In this document: positions 35,545-45,597 of the stretch, piece after piece
How the letters are laid out: every line of letters begins with the position of its first letter
How positions within the stretch are numbered: the first letter of the stretch is position 1
Source: Paenibacillus ihbetae
GTDB lineage: Bacteria > Bacillota > Bacilli > Paenibacillales > Paenibacillaceae
Reading direction: 5' to 3'
Length of the DNA stretch: 64,000 bases
Assembly (NCBI RefSeq): GCF_002741055.1
Contig: NZ_CP016809.1
Span: 3,450,501-3,514,500, forward strand
Notes under the pieces: model-generated
Told to the model about the DNA's origin: nothing
Database searches by the model: none
What the model saw: the letters and a program-made list of their open reading frames with translations, nothing else
Position numbers and translations under genes: made by a program

Positions 35545-36650
35545 TTCGATGTCGCTCCTTTCTTCCGGACTAAGCTGACGAGCAGCAATATCAGCGGGAT
35601 AACTCCGAACAGAAAGACGGAGGCATATCCGACCGTATCGCCGAGCTTGAAGGCTTCCGTCACGTCTTTAGGAATCATCGCGATGAGGAAGATGACAGGA
35701 AGCAATGCAAACACAAAGGGACGGAACTTTTTGTTAAATACTTGCGACCATCCCAGGGATGCCGCATATAGCGTAACGGTATAGGTAGAGAAAATCTGCA
35801 TAATCCAGATGACGAGCAGGAGGGATTCGAACCTTTCAAAAATCAAGCCCTGCACTTCAAAGCTGCGCATCAGGTCCAATGTCGGCCAGGTTCTCGTCTT
35901 TACGCCGTCAATTGACATTCCTCCGATGACCATAACGACGGTAAAGGTATAGATCACGACCGGTACCGAAATGCCGGCAATCACCGCTCTGGTGGCTTTT
36001 TTGGGGAATTTCATGAATGCCGTGGCGATAAGCATAATCTCATAACCTGTAAAGGACAGAAGCGTAGGCTTGATCCCCCGTAATACAGGCATAGGGCCGG
36101 AGCCAAGCACCGGCCTCAGGTTGTCCATCTCGAATATCGTGCTGCTCAGCATGAGGGCGAGAACCAGAAACACTAGCGTAATCGGCAAAATGATTTCATA
36201 GAGACGGGCAATGCAGTTGATGCCGCCAAGCGTCAAATACAGGCCGATCCACATGAAAGGCAGGACGATTGCCCACATGGGTGTATCCTCCAGCAGAAAT
36301 AATCCCGTCACCTCGGCCAAAATCCTAATCTCAAAAGCGGATATGACAATGAAATATCCGATGACCAGCAGGCTCAAGATGAATGCAATCCATTTCCCCG
36401 TAATTTCCGGTACGAACTGAAACCATGTCTTCCCTTGAAACCTTTTGCACAGCAATACTACGATCCAGCCTGCTGCCATAACGATAAGTCCGGACACGAT
36501 GATCGAGATCCATGCGTCCGGGGTTCGAACCGCGTCTACGGTTGTTCTGGGAAGGGTAAGAATACCGGCTCCAAGCATATAGTTGATCACCATTACAGCT
36601 GCCTGTGAAGTGGAGATATTCTCTTTGGAAATCGGATTGGAGCTGCTCAT
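35541..36650 (-). CDS. Spore germinant receptor subunit B (GerAB family)
   Basis: 369 aa, ten helices, of the APC-like GerAB/spore-germination permease family. The N-terminus ISTSQAAVMVINYMLGAGIL is typical and forms the broken first helix that binds the nutrient in GerB structures. ATG 36650 follows AAGAGG. The middle gene of the receptor operon. The ligand, commonly an amino acid or sugar, is not deducible. Confidence 0.92.
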   Translation of the reverse strand: MSSSNPISKENISTSQAAVMVINYMLGAGILTLPRTTVDAVRTPDAWISIIVSGLIVMAAGWIVVLLCKRFQGKTWFQFVPEITGKWIAFILSLLVIGYFIVISAFEIRILAEVTGLFLLEDTPMWAIVLPFMWIGLYLTLGGINCIARLYEIILPITLVFLVLALMLSSTIFEMDNLRPVLGSGPMPVLRGIKPTLLSFTGYEIMLIATAFMKFPKKATRAVIAGISVPVVIYTFTVVMVIGGMSIDGVKTRTWPTLDLMRSFEVQGLIFERFESLLLVIWIMQIFSTYTVTLYAASLGWSQVFNKKFRPFVFALLPVIFLIAMIPKDVTEAFKLGDTVGYASVFLFGVIPLILLLVSLVRKKGATSK

Positions 36651-36683
36651 CGTTCTAACCTCTTTTCACTGCATGGATAGTCT

Positions 36684-38351
36684 TCAGTTTCTGCGATCGC
36701 TGTCATTCGGTTTTAACATAGAAGGCCGCTTCTTCATCATTTTGAGCGGAGCTCTTATCATAAAGTCCTTCCACTCGCTTAACTTATAGGGTGTCATAGG
36801 ACTTACATAAGGGACGCCAAAGCTCTTTAGACGTACCAGATGGCTGCAAATCAGCAGGAAGAACAAGACGACGCCGAACAGTCCCAGCACCGCGGCGCTG
36901 AACATCCCGGTGAAACGAAGAATGCGCAGGGTAATCCCGGCGCTGTATACCGGAATGGTAAAGGACGAGATTGCGGTAACGGCAACGACGATCACCAGGA
37001 ACGGGCTGACGATGCCCGCGTTGACGGCCGCATCGCCGATGATCAGACCGCCGACGATGCCCATCGCAGGTCCGATCGGCTTCGGGAGCCGGATCCCCGC
37101 TTCACGTAAGATTTCAATCGAGACCTCCATGATAAGCGCCTCAATGATCGAGGGAAACGGTACCCCTTGCCTTGTCTCGGTAATGGAAAGCGCAAGCTTG
37201 GTCGGAATCAAGCCGGGGTGATACGAAATGAAAGAAATATAGAGCGCCGGGGCCAGCAGGGCGAGCATAGCAGCCAGAAACCGCAGCACACGTATAAAAG
37301 TGCCCGGCAGCCATCGATCATAGTAATCCTCCGGCGATTGGAGCAGCATGCTGAAGGTAACCGGGAGGATGAGAGCAAATGGAGTACCATCAAGCAGAAT
37401 GGCAGCTCTCCCTTCCAGCAATCCGGCAATCACCCTGTCCGGTCTTTCGGTGTTCTGCACCTGCTGAAACGGACTAAGCACGTTATCTTCAATGAGCTGC
37501 TCAATATATCCCGACTCCATAGGATCATCGATTTCGATCTTCTGAATCCGGGAGGATACTTCTTCAACCAGCTTTGGATCGGCAATGTCCCTCATGTAGG
37601 CCAAAACCAGGTCCTTCTTTACACGGTTCCCCACTTCGAACTTCGTCAGGACGAGACTCTCGTTTTGTCCGTGGAGCCGGAGCAGACCCGTATTATCTCC
37701 GAGGCGCTCGGTAAAGCCGACACGGGGACCGCGCAGAAGCGCCTCCGAGATCGGGTCCTCAATGCTCCGGCTTTTTCCTTTTGCGGCTCCGATGAGGAAT
37801 GCGCCCTGCATTCCTTCAACCACCAGCCCGGTTTTTCCGAACAGGACCGATTCCACGAACCTCTCCGTCTCGGTCACAACTTGTACTTCGCTGACCGTCA
37901 CCACCTGCTCGGTTAAATAGTCTTTCAGCGCGCTGCTTGAATGAAGAATGGCTATTCGATGTTCTTCCGGTATGCCATGATGCATTAGCGGTTTAAGCAG
38001 CTGCATATCGACCAGATTAATGTCCGTTAATCCTTCGACGAACAGGAGCGCGGCTCTGACCTTCGTTCCACGAATCGTAATCTCACGAAATCGAACATCC
38101 GCTTGATTTCCGATAACGTTACGGATCGCTGTTAGATCTGTATCGTATTTTCCGGTCAAGCGCATATTTTTTAGCGGACTTTCCGTTTTAGGAGGAGAAT
38201 GCTTGTCCGGCTTCAAAGAAAAGCTGGAGGTTAAGGATTTTCGGATCATCTTGAACATGGGTATGAGCAGGAGAGGGATTATCAAGAGCAGAAAGGCTTG
38301 AGCAAAAACAGTCCATTTTGGAATGTAGTATAAAACCGTCGACCACAACAA
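36684..38351 (-). CDS. Spore germinant receptor subunit A (GerA/GerKA family)
   Basis: 555 aa. An extended first membrane helix, then the soluble domain ([46 protein letters not shown]), and a C-terminal membrane part with PEDYYDRW and the conserved [25 protein letters not shown] 38351 (or the next TTG, 38348) follows GGGGGTGAT. The start is slightly unusual because a further helix precedes the soluble domain. Expected to be made in the forespore; no clear sigma-G promoter could be fixed. Confidence 0.92.
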   Translation of the reverse strand: MLWSTVLYYIPKWTVFAQAFLLLIIPLLLIPMFKMIRKSLTSSFSLKPDKHSPPKTESPLKNMRLTGKYDTDLTAIRNVIGNQADVRFREITIRGTKVRAALLFVEGLTDINLVDMQLLKPLMHHGIPEEHRIAILHSSSALKDYLTEQVVTVSEVQVVTETERFVESVLFGKTGLVVEGMQGAFLIGAAKGKSRSIEDPISEALLRGPRVGFTERLGDNTGLLRLHGQNESLVLTKFEVGNRVKKDLVLAYMRDIADPKLVEEVSSRIQKIEIDDPMESGYIEQLIEDNVLSPFQQVQNTERPDRVIAGLLEGRAAILLDGTPFALILPVTFSMLLQSPEDYYDRWLPGTFIRVLRFLAAMLALLAPALYISFISYHPGLIPTKLALSITETRQGVPFPSIIEALIMEVSIEILREAGIRLPKPIGPAMGIVGGLIIGDAAVNAGIVSPFLVIVVAVTAISSFTIPVYSAGITLRILRFTGMFSAAVLGLFGVVLFFLLICSHLVRLKSFGVPYVSPMTPYKLSEWKDFMIRAPLKMMKKRPSMLKPNDSDRRN

Positions 38352-38466
38352 ATATCACCCCCGTAATTCCTCTGATTATCGTCATAAATGAAGATCAAGT
38401 GTATTGTTACCCGAGACGGCACGTAGCATTCCGTTTTTTTCATTTTCAGAGAGTAGAGCCCATACG

Positions 38467-38514
38467 AAAAAAAGGACACCCGAAGGCCATGAATCCGGCC
38501 TTGCGAATGTCCCT
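38467..38514 (-). terminator. Terminator after the GH92 gene
   Basis: On the minus strand a long stem built on GGGACATTCGCAAGGCC and GGCCTTCGGGTGTCC is followed by T7. It separates the mannosidase gene from the ger operon. Confidence 0.75.
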
Positions 38515-38537
38515 TGCATCAATTACAAGCGAACCTT

Positions 38538-40736
38538 TCAGCTTTCTTGCTTGGATAAGGAGAACGGAAGCTCCTCCGGTGTATAGGAACGGTAGCTCGG
38601 CGCCAAACCAAGCCGGAAATCCAGGGTCTTTCCTGCCAAGATATCCTCATGCGTTATAAACAGCTTGGTGTATTCCTCGCCCCCGAGCGCCACTTTCGAA
38701 ACGAAATTGGATTGCGGGTTGTTGTTATCGGTATTTATGCGCATCAGCTTGCCGTTCGGCAGCTCAATGGTGACGCTGTCGAACAGCGGAATGCCGAGCA
38801 CATATTCATTGCTTCCAGGGCAAACCGGATAGAAGCCCATCGAGCTGAATACGTACCACCCCGACATGCTGCCGTTGTCTTCATCCCCCGGGAAGCCGTC
38901 ATAGCCGCTGTTGAACAGGTTGCGCATCAGCTGCTTTAGAACCACTTGGGACGAGGCCGGCTGCCCGACATAATTGAATAAATACGGAATATGGAAGCTC
39001 GGCTGATTGGAGATTGCCAGCTGCCCGTAATCGATCGCGGCCATCTCACTCATCTCATGGATTTCAAAGCCGTATCCGAGCACGTCGAAATCCGGCGCTT
39101 TGTTGCATAATTCGGTGATTTTGTCGAAGAAGCGTTCTTTTGAACCGTACGCTTGAATCAGGCCTTCGAAATCCTGGAACACGGCGAAGCTGTTCTGCCA
39201 GGCGCTGCCTTCGGCATAGTCCCGCCCCCAAGCGGTGTCGTCGAATTCTTGGCGGAATTGTCCGTTCTTATCCTTCGCCCGCATAAAACCAGTGACGGGG
39301 TCGAAAATGTTCCGGTAATTCAACGCGCTCTGCCGGTATTGCTTGGCAGTGCTCTCCTCGCCGAGCACGTCGGCAACACGGCTGATGCAGTAATCGCTAT
39401 AGGCGTAATCCAGGGTATGGTTTACGCTTTCGTGGTAGCTGCTTGGCACATACCCGTATTGGAGGTAATCCAGTGTCCCTTGGCGCCCGTAGCAATTCTG
39501 CCCGCTCTGCGTCGTGGCTGCCTTCAGCATGGCCTGCAGCAGCTCAGGCATCAGGTGCATGCCGATTCCTTTGGCGGCAGCATCTGCGATCACGGCATCG
39601 ATCAGCGTTCCCGGCATCAGGCCGCGCTCGTCCGGAGAGAGCCACTTCGGCAGAAATCCGGCCTCGCGGTAGGAATTCAGGAAGCCCTCGAGCATTTCCT
39701 CATACTCTTTCGGAGCAATGATGGAGTACAGCGGATATACCGTTTTGTATGTATCCCAAAATCCGTTATTCGTGTACAAAATCCCTTTTTTGACCGCTTT
39801 AGCTGTCGTATCGTAATGGACCGGCTGCAGGTCGGCGTCCAGTTCATAGAACTTCTGCGGGAACAGGAACATGCGGTACAGACAGGTATAGAATGTGCGC
39901 AGGTATTCTTCGTTCGAATGCGTGACCTGGATTTTGCCCAGGTAATGATTCCATGCCTCGGCAGCGCGGTCCTTCAGCTCATCCAGGGTGCCGGTTACTT
40001 CACGCTGAAGGTTAAGCTCGGCCTGTTCGATGCTGATAAACGAGGTTGCCAGCTTCACCTCCAACACCTCCCGCTCGCAGTCCTTAAATCGAATGACGGC
40101 ATGTTGATCGATGCCGCCCAGCGAGACTTCGGGATTGAAGGCACCTTCTGCGTCATAATAACCGGACGCGGAGAGGTCCACATCTTTGCTGAAGCTCATG
40201 GCCACATACATCCGGAAATCCTTGTCGTGGCAGTCGGCAAAATTGCTGACGTATCCGGTGAGCCTGCGCTCCGCGGCATCCAGACGGAACACGCTCTTAT
40301 TGCTCACGTTCAGCACCAATCCGGCCTGTTGCTTGGAATTGTATCTTACGCGCATCGCAGCTCCGTAACAGGTCGGAACCAGCTCGGTCGTAATGTTGTA
40401 GCGCTGCTGCTTTACCCGTAGATAGTGCGGCTTGAATACGGCCTCCTCCGGACGGTAAGAGCTCTGACAGGTGAAAACTGAGCCTTTGATTTTGTCATCG
40501 GCGATCGGCGTCATCAGAAAGTGGGTGAAATCGCCCATCCAAGGACTTGGCTGATGCGTCAGCCGAATGCCTTGGAAGATGCGGTCATGCGGATTAAAGA
40601 ACCAGCTGCCTTCATTGTGGGTCTGCACAACGAAATGGTTCATGCCGAAAGGCACGCCTGTATAGGGAAGCGTGTTTCCGTTGGAATATGGATATCGGCT
40701 GTTGGAGCCCTGCCTTGTATCGATGTAATGCAGCAT
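38538..40736 (-). CDS. GH92 family glycosidase (alpha-mannosidase type)
   Basis: 732 aa. GH92 enzymes are Ca2+-dependent exo-alpha-mannosidases, most often alpha-1,2. Seen here: DTRQGSNSRYPYSNGNTLPYTGVPFG split by the N-terminal beta domain, EGSAWQ with the probable acid Glu, and GDEDNGSMSGWYVFSSMGFYP, a family signature. No signal peptide is present, so the enzyme is probably cytoplasmic and acts on imported oligosaccharides. ATG 40736 follows AAGGAG. It is 42 bp downstream of a GntR/LacI-hybrid regulator and likely under its control. Confidence 0.9.
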   Translation of the reverse strand: MLHYIDTRQGSNSRYPYSNGNTLPYTGVPFGMNHFVVQTHNEGSWFFNPHDRIFQGIRLTHQPSPWMGDFTHFLMTPIADDKIKGSVFTCQSSYRPEEAVFKPHYLRVKQQRYNITTELVPTCYGAAMRVRYNSKQQAGLVLNVSNKSVFRLDAAERRLTGYVSNFADCHDKDFRMYVAMSFSKDVDLSASGYYDAEGAFNPEVSLGGIDQHAVIRFKDCEREVLEVKLATSFISIEQAELNLQREVTGTLDELKDRAAEAWNHYLGKIQVTHSNEEYLRTFYTCLYRMFLFPQKFYELDADLQPVHYDTTAKAVKKGILYTNNGFWDTYKTVYPLYSIIAPKEYEEMLEGFLNSYREAGFLPKWLSPDERGLMPGTLIDAVIADAAAKGIGMHLMPELLQAMLKAATTQSGQNCYGRQGTLDYLQYGYVPSSYHESVNHTLDYAYSDYCISRVADVLGEESTAKQYRQSALNYRNIFDPVTGFMRAKDKNGQFRQEFDDTAWGRDYAEGSAWQNSFAVFQDFEGLIQAYGSKERFFDKITELCNKAPDFDVLGYGFEIHEMSEMAAIDYGQLAISNQPSFHIPYLFNYVGQPASSQVVLKQLMRNLFNSGYDGFPGDEDNGSMSGWYVFSSMGFYPVCPGSNEYVLGIPLFDSVTIELPNGKLMRINTDNNNPQSNFVSKVALGGEEYTKLFITHEDILAGKTLDFRLGLAPSYRSYTPEELPFSLSKQES

Positions 40737-40777
40737 ATGAACGTCTCCTTTTTTTATCAATTAAAAATAGATCTTGG

Positions 40778-41875
40778 TTACAGCCTCTTTACGGTCTGTC
40801 GTTTGACGAGCCGAACCGGGACCACAACGTTCTCCTTGGCTTGAAACCGGGGCTGCTGCTCAATAAGCCCGATCAGGCTTTCGGCGGCAAGGTATCCCAT
40901 CCGCTCGAAATCCTGCGAGATGGTGGTCAGCTTCGGCTCGATCAGACCGGCAAGCTGAATATCGTCAAAGCCTACGATGGAGACATGGTCCGGGACGGAC
41001 AGTCCCTGTTCTTTGGCAGCTTGAATGATTTCGATGGCCATGAGGTCATTCTCGGCCACGATGCCGGTAATGCCGTGCTCCATGACGGTCTCGAGGAGTT
41101 GGATGAAATATTCCTTCGATGCAGGATTGACATGCGCCAAAACCAGCTTGGTCAGATCATATACGTCGGGATCGGTCAGGCCTGCGTCGAAAAGCGCCTT
41201 CAAGTAGCCGAAATAACGCTCCCGGAGCGACGATGAGTCCTCGATCTTCTGGGATGAAACAAAAGCGACTCTTGTGTGATGGTTGTCGATCAGATGCCGG
41301 GCTGCCTGGTAGCCGCCATCGAAGTTATCGGCCACCACGGAGAGGAACGGGATCCCCTGGATACATTTATCCATCGTGACGAGCGGATAGCCGGAAAGAT
41401 GATACTGATACAATATTCCCAGATCCGACACGCTGTTGACGGGGTAGAGGATCAGGCCCGAATGGGAGGATTGCAGGGCGCTTTGCAGCAGCTTCCGCTG
41501 TCCGACAATCGTATTCGACTGGATGTTGAGCGTGTAATCCGTCGCAGCCAGATATTCATTAATCCCTTTCTCGTAATCGCCGAGCCCGGGATTATGGGCA
41601 AACGGCAGGATCAGCAGAACGTCCTTGCTGCTTCCGCCGGAAGATTGCCGGGGAGGGGGAGAGGAGCTGACAAAGCTGCCCTTGCCTTGGATCCGGTAGA
41701 TCAGCCTCTCATTCTCGAGCTCGCTCAGCGCCCGCTTGGATGTAATGCGGCTTACGTTATAAGTTTTTGAGATTTCAGCTTCGGTTGGCAGTTGATCCCC
41801 GCTCTGAAGCTCTCCGGATTCAATCTTCGTTCGCAAGGCATTCGCGATTTGCTGGTAAAGCGGAATCTGTTCCAT
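40778..41875 (-). CDS. GntR-type regulator with LacI-like sugar-binding domain
   Basis: 365 aa. N-terminal GntR winged helix (PLYQQIANALRTKIESGEL, LPTEAEISKTYNVSRIT) and a C-terminal periplasmic-binding-like domain (about 75-350; GLILYPVNS, VAFVSSQ, VSIVGFDDIQLA). This is the AraR architecture. It should sense a sugar and control the mannosidase gene behind it. ATG 41875 is chosen by family alignment, because the ribosome site AAGGGGAT is rather distant. Effector likely a mannose-type sugar, by context only. Confidence 0.88.
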   Translation of the reverse strand: MEQIPLYQQIANALRTKIESGELQSGDQLPTEAEISKTYNVSRITSKRALSELENERLIYRIQGKGSFVSSSPPPRQSSGGSSKDVLLILPFAHNPGLGDYEKGINEYLAATDYTLNIQSNTIVGQRKLLQSALQSSHSGLILYPVNSVSDLGILYQYHLSGYPLVTMDKCIQGIPFLSVVADNFDGGYQAARHLIDNHHTRVAFVSSQKIEDSSSLRERYFGYLKALFDAGLTDPDVYDLTKLVLAHVNPASKEYFIQLLETVMEHGITGIVAENDLMAIEIIQAAKEQGLSVPDHVSIVGFDDIQLAGLIEPKLTTISQDFERMGYLAAESLIGLIEQQPRFQAKENVVVPVRLVKRQTVKRL

Positions 41876-41921
41876 TGTTCCACAATATCCCCTTGTCATT
41901 TGATATATCATATAGGCGGGA

Positions 41922-42017
41922 TCTGATAAAAAAATCTACAGGTTAATATTACAACATTTGGGTTGGTATGTCGACCTGGAGAGTCCTTTGTAAGTGTAAA
42001 CATTAGATTTTATCAGA
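41922..42017. repeat. Pair of inverted similar sequences upstream of the GntR-type gene
   Basis: TCTGATAAAAAAATCTA (41922-41938) and TAGATTTTATCAGA (42004-42017) are reverse complements except for three extra A's in the first. They flank the probable promoter region and could be two operators. The 41876-42269 gap otherwise shows no gene. Confidence 0.4.
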
Positions 42018-42269
42018 GGTATGCCTATTCTGTTTAGGATGGCAGCTGCGAGGGATTAGCTTTCCATATGGTAATTTGTTTCATTTGTTGTTATATCAAA
42101 TTGGGAGATGTGGGTAATCCTGGGTTACTTTTCAAGATTGCTAAGTATGCCCGGTTAGCGGGCCTCTATTCCATATTTAAAATTTTTCCAAAAACTACTT
42201 TTATATATTGTAAAACGAGAATGTATGTTCTATATTGAATTAAGATTGCAATTAGGAGCAGGGAGGCTG

Positions 42270-42806
42270 ATGGGATTGGGACAAACGGCTTTGTTGGTCA
42301 TTGACGTTCAGAATGCGATGTTTGACGAAGGGGATCCGGTATATGAGGGGGAGCGGCTGCTGGCAAACATCAAGCAGCTTATAGCGAAGGCCCGGAAGGA
42401 CAATGCCCCCGTGTTCTACATACAACATAGCGATGAAGGTTTGGAGAAAGGGTCGGAGGCATGGAAGATTCATGCGGATATTGCGCCTGCAACGATGGAT
42501 ACGATCATTCACAAGACCAAGCCGGACTCATTCTATCATACGACGCTGGAGGACGAATTGAAGCGTCGCGGGATCGAGCATCTCGTGCTTGCCGGAATGC
42601 AGACCGATCTGTGCGTGGATACGACTTGCAGGAGGGCTGTTAGCATGGGCTACCGTGTCACCCTGGCGAGCGACGCCCACAGCACTTGGAATAATTCAGC
42701 CCTGACCGCTCAGCAGATTATTGATCATCATAACGACGTTCTGCGATGGTTTGCGGCAATTCGACGAATGGAAGAGATCGATTTTCACGAAGAAGCCGGC
42801 GAGTAA
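42270..42806 (+). CDS. Isochorismatase-family cysteine hydrolase
   Basis: 178 aa Rossmann-like hydrolase. The catalytic set is visible: Asp12 (LLVIDVQN), a Lys at 82 or 84 (IHKTKPDSF), and Cys115 in AGMQTDLCVD. The family covers nicotinamidases, N-carbamoyl hydrolases and others; this one is of the short general type found next to stress genes. ATG 42270 follows GGGAGG; the open frame upstream lacks a ribosome site. Appears monocistronic. Substrate unknown. Confidence 0.88.
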   Translation: MGLGQTALLVIDVQNAMFDEGDPVYEGERLLANIKQLIAKARKDNAPVFYIQHSDEGLEKGSEAWKIHADIAPATMDTIIHKTKPDSFYHTTLEDELKRRGIEHLVLAGMQTDLCVDTTCRRAVSMGYRVTLASDAHSTWNNSALTAQQIIDHHNDVLRWFAAIRRMEEIDFHEEAGE

Positions 42807-42817
42807 TCGCCGGCTTC
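42792..42817 (+). terminator. Perfect hairpin spanning a stop codon
   Basis: GAAGCCGGCGA (42792-42802), GTAA, TCGCCGGCTTC (42807-42817). The TAA stop lies in the tetraloop, and a T6 tract starts 14 nt later. Probably the terminator of the hydrolase gene. Confidence 0.5.
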
Positions 42818-42854
42818 AGATCTGTTTACCTTTTTTAATATAGGCTTGGTCGAA

Positions 42855-43670
42855 TCATAAATTTGATAAAAACAATCCTTCGGGAATGGTTCCCTCCCAG
42901 TAATCTTGTGCAGGCAAATCCAGCACATGCGCCGTAACGGCAGCCGTATCCATAATGCCGACCGGCGTTTGGATGGGACCGGCGTTCACGGCAGGGCCCG
43001 TAATACCCCACGTGATGGTCATATCCATCGCATGGTCGCTGCCGTGATCATGCGAATGGGCGCCGCCCCCGCCGTGATCGGTCACGGTAATGACCCAGGT
43101 ATCCTCTAGCAGTCCTTCTTCGCGCAATGCTCCCAAGATTCGATGAGCGTATTGATCCGTAACGGCAATTTGGGCGAGTTGACCGGACGTGCCGAAGCCG
43201 TGTTGATGGCCGGCGGCGTCCGGATGGTCAAGCTGGATAAACATCAGCTTGAAATCGGGATGCCGATGAATATATGCGGCGATGGCTTCCGCCAGCTCAG
43301 GGTCCGGCATGGATTCCATATGGACGCCCAGGTTATTTTCGATGATCCCCCTGTTGATCGGCTCCCAGCAGCTGAACGAGGATAACGGCGCATCCGGCCA
43401 CTTCCGGCGGGCCAGCTTGAAGAGCGAGGCGTAGGGGAAGTCGGCAGGGGTCTGCAGATGGATTGCTTTGTCGTTGTTAAACCCGTGACGATCCGGGCTC
43501 AAGCCGTATAGGAGCGAGCCCCAGCACTCTGCGCTAATGCTGGGATACACGGTCCGGGCCTCATAGGTGTAGGCTCCGCTTTGCAGAAGCGCATGGAGAT
43601 GAGGGGCGTCTGCTTGGCGGATGAATCCGCCCGCCCCGTCGATTCCAAGAATGACGACTCTTTGTGCCAT
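42855..43670 (-). CDS. Alkaline-phosphatase-superfamily phosphodiesterase
   Basis: 271 aa of the type I phosphodiesterase/nucleotide pyrophosphatase group. Metal site parts: Asp in ILGIDGAGG, nucleophile region YPSISAECWGSLLYG (Ser or Thr), QLDHPDAAGHQHG, and TDHGGGGAHSHDHG. No signal peptide. ATG 43670 follows AAGGAGG, and nothing supports the long upstream extension. Third gene after deoR and a DMT transporter, divergent from a metallophosphoesterase, so it likely serves breakdown of a phosphorylated compound. Confidence 0.85.
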   Translation of the reverse strand: MAQRVVILGIDGAGGFIRQADAPHLHALLQSGAYTYEARTVYPSISAECWGSLLYGLSPDRHGFNNDKAIHLQTPADFPYASLFKLARRKWPDAPLSSFSCWEPINRGIIENNLGVHMESMPDPELAEAIAAYIHRHPDFKLMFIQLDHPDAAGHQHGFGTSGQLAQIAVTDQYAHRILGALREEGLLEDTWVITVTDHGGGGAHSHDHGSDHAMDMTITWGITGPAVNAGPIQTPVGIMDTAAVTAHVLDLPAQDYWEGTIPEGLFLSNL

Positions 43671-43783
43671 AGGTGGCGCCTCCTTGATATACATAATCCG
43701 TACATTTTGATAATAGATACCATGGTCGTGTTGGACGCAGGTCACAACATCGTTGATAGGACTTGTCGGCGGACGCTGGAGAG

Positions 43784-44635
43784 CTATCCCCAGACAGCGA
43801 TAGTGATGATGCCTAATGTAATCAGTGCAGACGTCACGATGCGGCGCGAGCCTTGTTGTTCCCGGAGGACGAGAATGCCGAATATCGTGCCGAATACGGT
43901 GCTGATCTCGCGGATCGGCGCAATATGGGCAAGCGGCGTGAGCCTCATGGCGAACAGAAATAACAGGTATGAGCCTGGCGCGAGAACAGAGCCGAGCAGT
44001 ATGGTGCGCCAGTTGACGGACCATTCCCGCTGAAGTTGCCCGGATCGCAGGACAGGGATGATTAGCGCGACGAAATAACTGATATTCGATAACTGGATTA
44101 ACAGCACGGGGGAAACTCCGGCATCCAGAATCGCCTTGTCCGTGAGCGTATAGCCCGAAATGCACAGCCCCACCAGGCAGGCGTAACCAAGCGCTTTAAC
44201 ATTCACGTTGCGACGTGAGCCGGCCCGGATTCCGGATAAGGCGAATAAAGAGATAATAATGACGGATAACCCAATTACGCCGGCTCTGCTTATCTGCTCA
44301 TGGAATAGGACCAGGCTGCATAGTGAAGTCAGCATGGCGCCGAGCCCCCGCATGAACGGATAGACCTGGGACATATCCCCATGCGTGTAAGCCTTGGAGA
44401 GCAGGAGGATATAGCCTCCTTGTATGGTCATGGACAGCAGAATGAAGCCGTACACTTTCGGGCTCAGCGTGAGCTGCGACATCTCGATCAAGAAATAGGG
44501 CATCAGAATGATCAAGGTTACCGAGTGGATGCACCAGAGAAATACCGATTTATGAATGCTTCGTTTCGTAAACAGATTCCAGAGCGCATGCGTCAGACCG
44601 GACGACAGTACCAGAAGCAGGGCCAGAAGCTCCAT
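43784..44635 (-). CDS. DMT-superfamily (EamA) transporter
   Basis: 283 aa, ten helices made of two EamA repeats; the C-terminal repeat holds PIREISTVFGTIFGILVLRE, the conserved EamA ending. Its ATG shares one base with the deoR stop (TGATG), so translation is coupled. Might move the substrate or product of the neighbouring phosphodiesterase. Direction and substrate cannot be told from sequence. Confidence 0.88.
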   Translation of the reverse strand: MELLALLLVLSSGLTHALWNLFTKRSIHKSVFLWCIHSVTLIILMPYFLIEMSQLTLSPKVYGFILLSMTIQGGYILLLSKAYTHGDMSQVYPFMRGLGAMLTSLCSLVLFHEQISRAGVIGLSVIIISLFALSGIRAGSRRNVNVKALGYACLVGLCISGYTLTDKAILDAGVSPVLLIQLSNISYFVALIIPVLRSGQLQREWSVNWRTILLGSVLAPGSYLLFLFAMRLTPLAHIAPIREISTVFGTIFGILVLREQQGSRRIVTSALITLGIITIAVWG

Positions 44636-45408
44636 CAGATCGGCCCGGTAAGAACTTCGATGCCGCGTGCAGCGAGATTATCCACCCATTCCTGCGGGCA
44701 GCCGGGATCCGTGATAATCATGGAGATATCCTCCAGTCCCGCGAGCTTCGAGAACGTGGTGACCCCGAGCTTTGAATGATCGGCGAGAACGATGCCTTCC
44801 TCCGCACGCTCCAGCATTTTCTGAGAGATGTAGGCTTCATCCAGATCATAATCGGTAATGCCGTCGGTTAACGAGATGCCCCCAACGGAGATGAATGCCT
44901 TATTCACTTTGAACTGTTCCAGCAGCATTTCGGTAAGCGGGCCGGTTGCGGCCTGCTTGGTCCGGTCCATATTCCCGCCGATAAAAATAATTTTCCCCTG
45001 AAAAATTTCCATCGCCAGATTGAGAATAGGCACCGAGTGCGTGATCACCGTGACATGCGCGCGGTCCTGAAGATAACGCATCACTTCGATCGTGGTCGTT
45101 CCGTTATCCAGCAGAATCGTCTCCCCGTCTTTAACGAGGGAAGCTGCCAGCTTGCCGATCGCGGCCTTTTCTTCCGTATGTGTTTGCGAGCGGCTTAGGA
45201 AGGACGGTTCGATCTGCCCGGAGCGCGATTTGACGGCACCGCCGTAAACTTTGCGGAGCCTGCCTTCTTTCTCCAAGCGGTCCAAATCCCTGCGGACCGT
45301 TTCGGCGGATACATCCAGCTGCATCGCGAGGGCATGAACCTTGACTTTGCCTTCAAGCTCCAATTGATGCAGGATTTTTTGCCGCCGGTCTTCAAAGGTT
45401 ACGGACAT
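44635..45408 (-). CDS. DeoR-family transcriptional regulator
   Basis: 257 aa. DeoR helix-turn-helix (VHALAMQLDVSAETVRRDLDRLEKEGRLRKVYGGA) and a C-terminal sugar-phosphate sensing domain (ILLDNGTTTIEVMRYL, FISVGGISLTDGITDYDLDEA, VLADHSKLG). DeoR proteins usually bind a phosphorylated sugar. First gene of the minus-strand operon. The divergent gap contains a palindrome and CAA-rich direct repeats that could be its sites. Confidence 0.92.
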   Translation of the reverse strand: MSVTFEDRRQKILHQLELEGKVKVHALAMQLDVSAETVRRDLDRLEKEGRLRKVYGGAVKSRSGQIEPSFLSRSQTHTEEKAAIGKLAASLVKDGETILLDNGTTTIEVMRYLQDRAHVTVITHSVPILNLAMEIFQGKIIFIGGNMDRTKQAATGPLTEMLLEQFKVNKAFISVGGISLTDGITDYDLDEAYISQKMLERAEEGIVLADHSKLGVTTFSKLAGLEDISMIITDPGCPQEWVDNLAARGIEVLTGPI

Positions 45409-45452
45409 TATGGATTCACCTCACATATTTATGACTGATATTGACCAGTGTT

Positions 45453-45575
45453 GTTGATTTCAACTAATTATTATGGCTATTGCCGCATTATGTCAACAAA
45501 AATCATTGACGAAATCCTCAAACTCCCTCTAAGATACACATAAAACAACAAAAAACAATAACGAAACCACAAACC
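45453..45575. promoter_or_regulatory. DeoR/metallophosphoesterase divergent control region
   Basis: GTTGA-TT-TCAAC (45453-45464) is a perfect palindrome. For the plus gene, TTGACG (45506-45511), 18 bp, TAAGAT (45530-45535) form a promoter. Downstream of it are repeated ACAA-type motifs (45541-45575), the kind DeoR proteins bind as direct repeats. Co-regulation of both units is inferred. Confidence 0.5.
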
Positions 45576-45597
45576 GAAAATTAAGGGAGGCTGCAAG

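Noticed and set aside
39153..40421. 422-aa open frame on the plus strand
   Set aside because: It is antisense to the GH92 gene, has no ribosome site and no family-like motifs. The opposite strand carries clear GH92 signatures.
43671..44165. Long N-terminal extension of the phosphodiesterase
   Set aside because: It overlaps the DMT gene in antisense frame and lacks family similarity; ATG 43670 has AAGGAGG.
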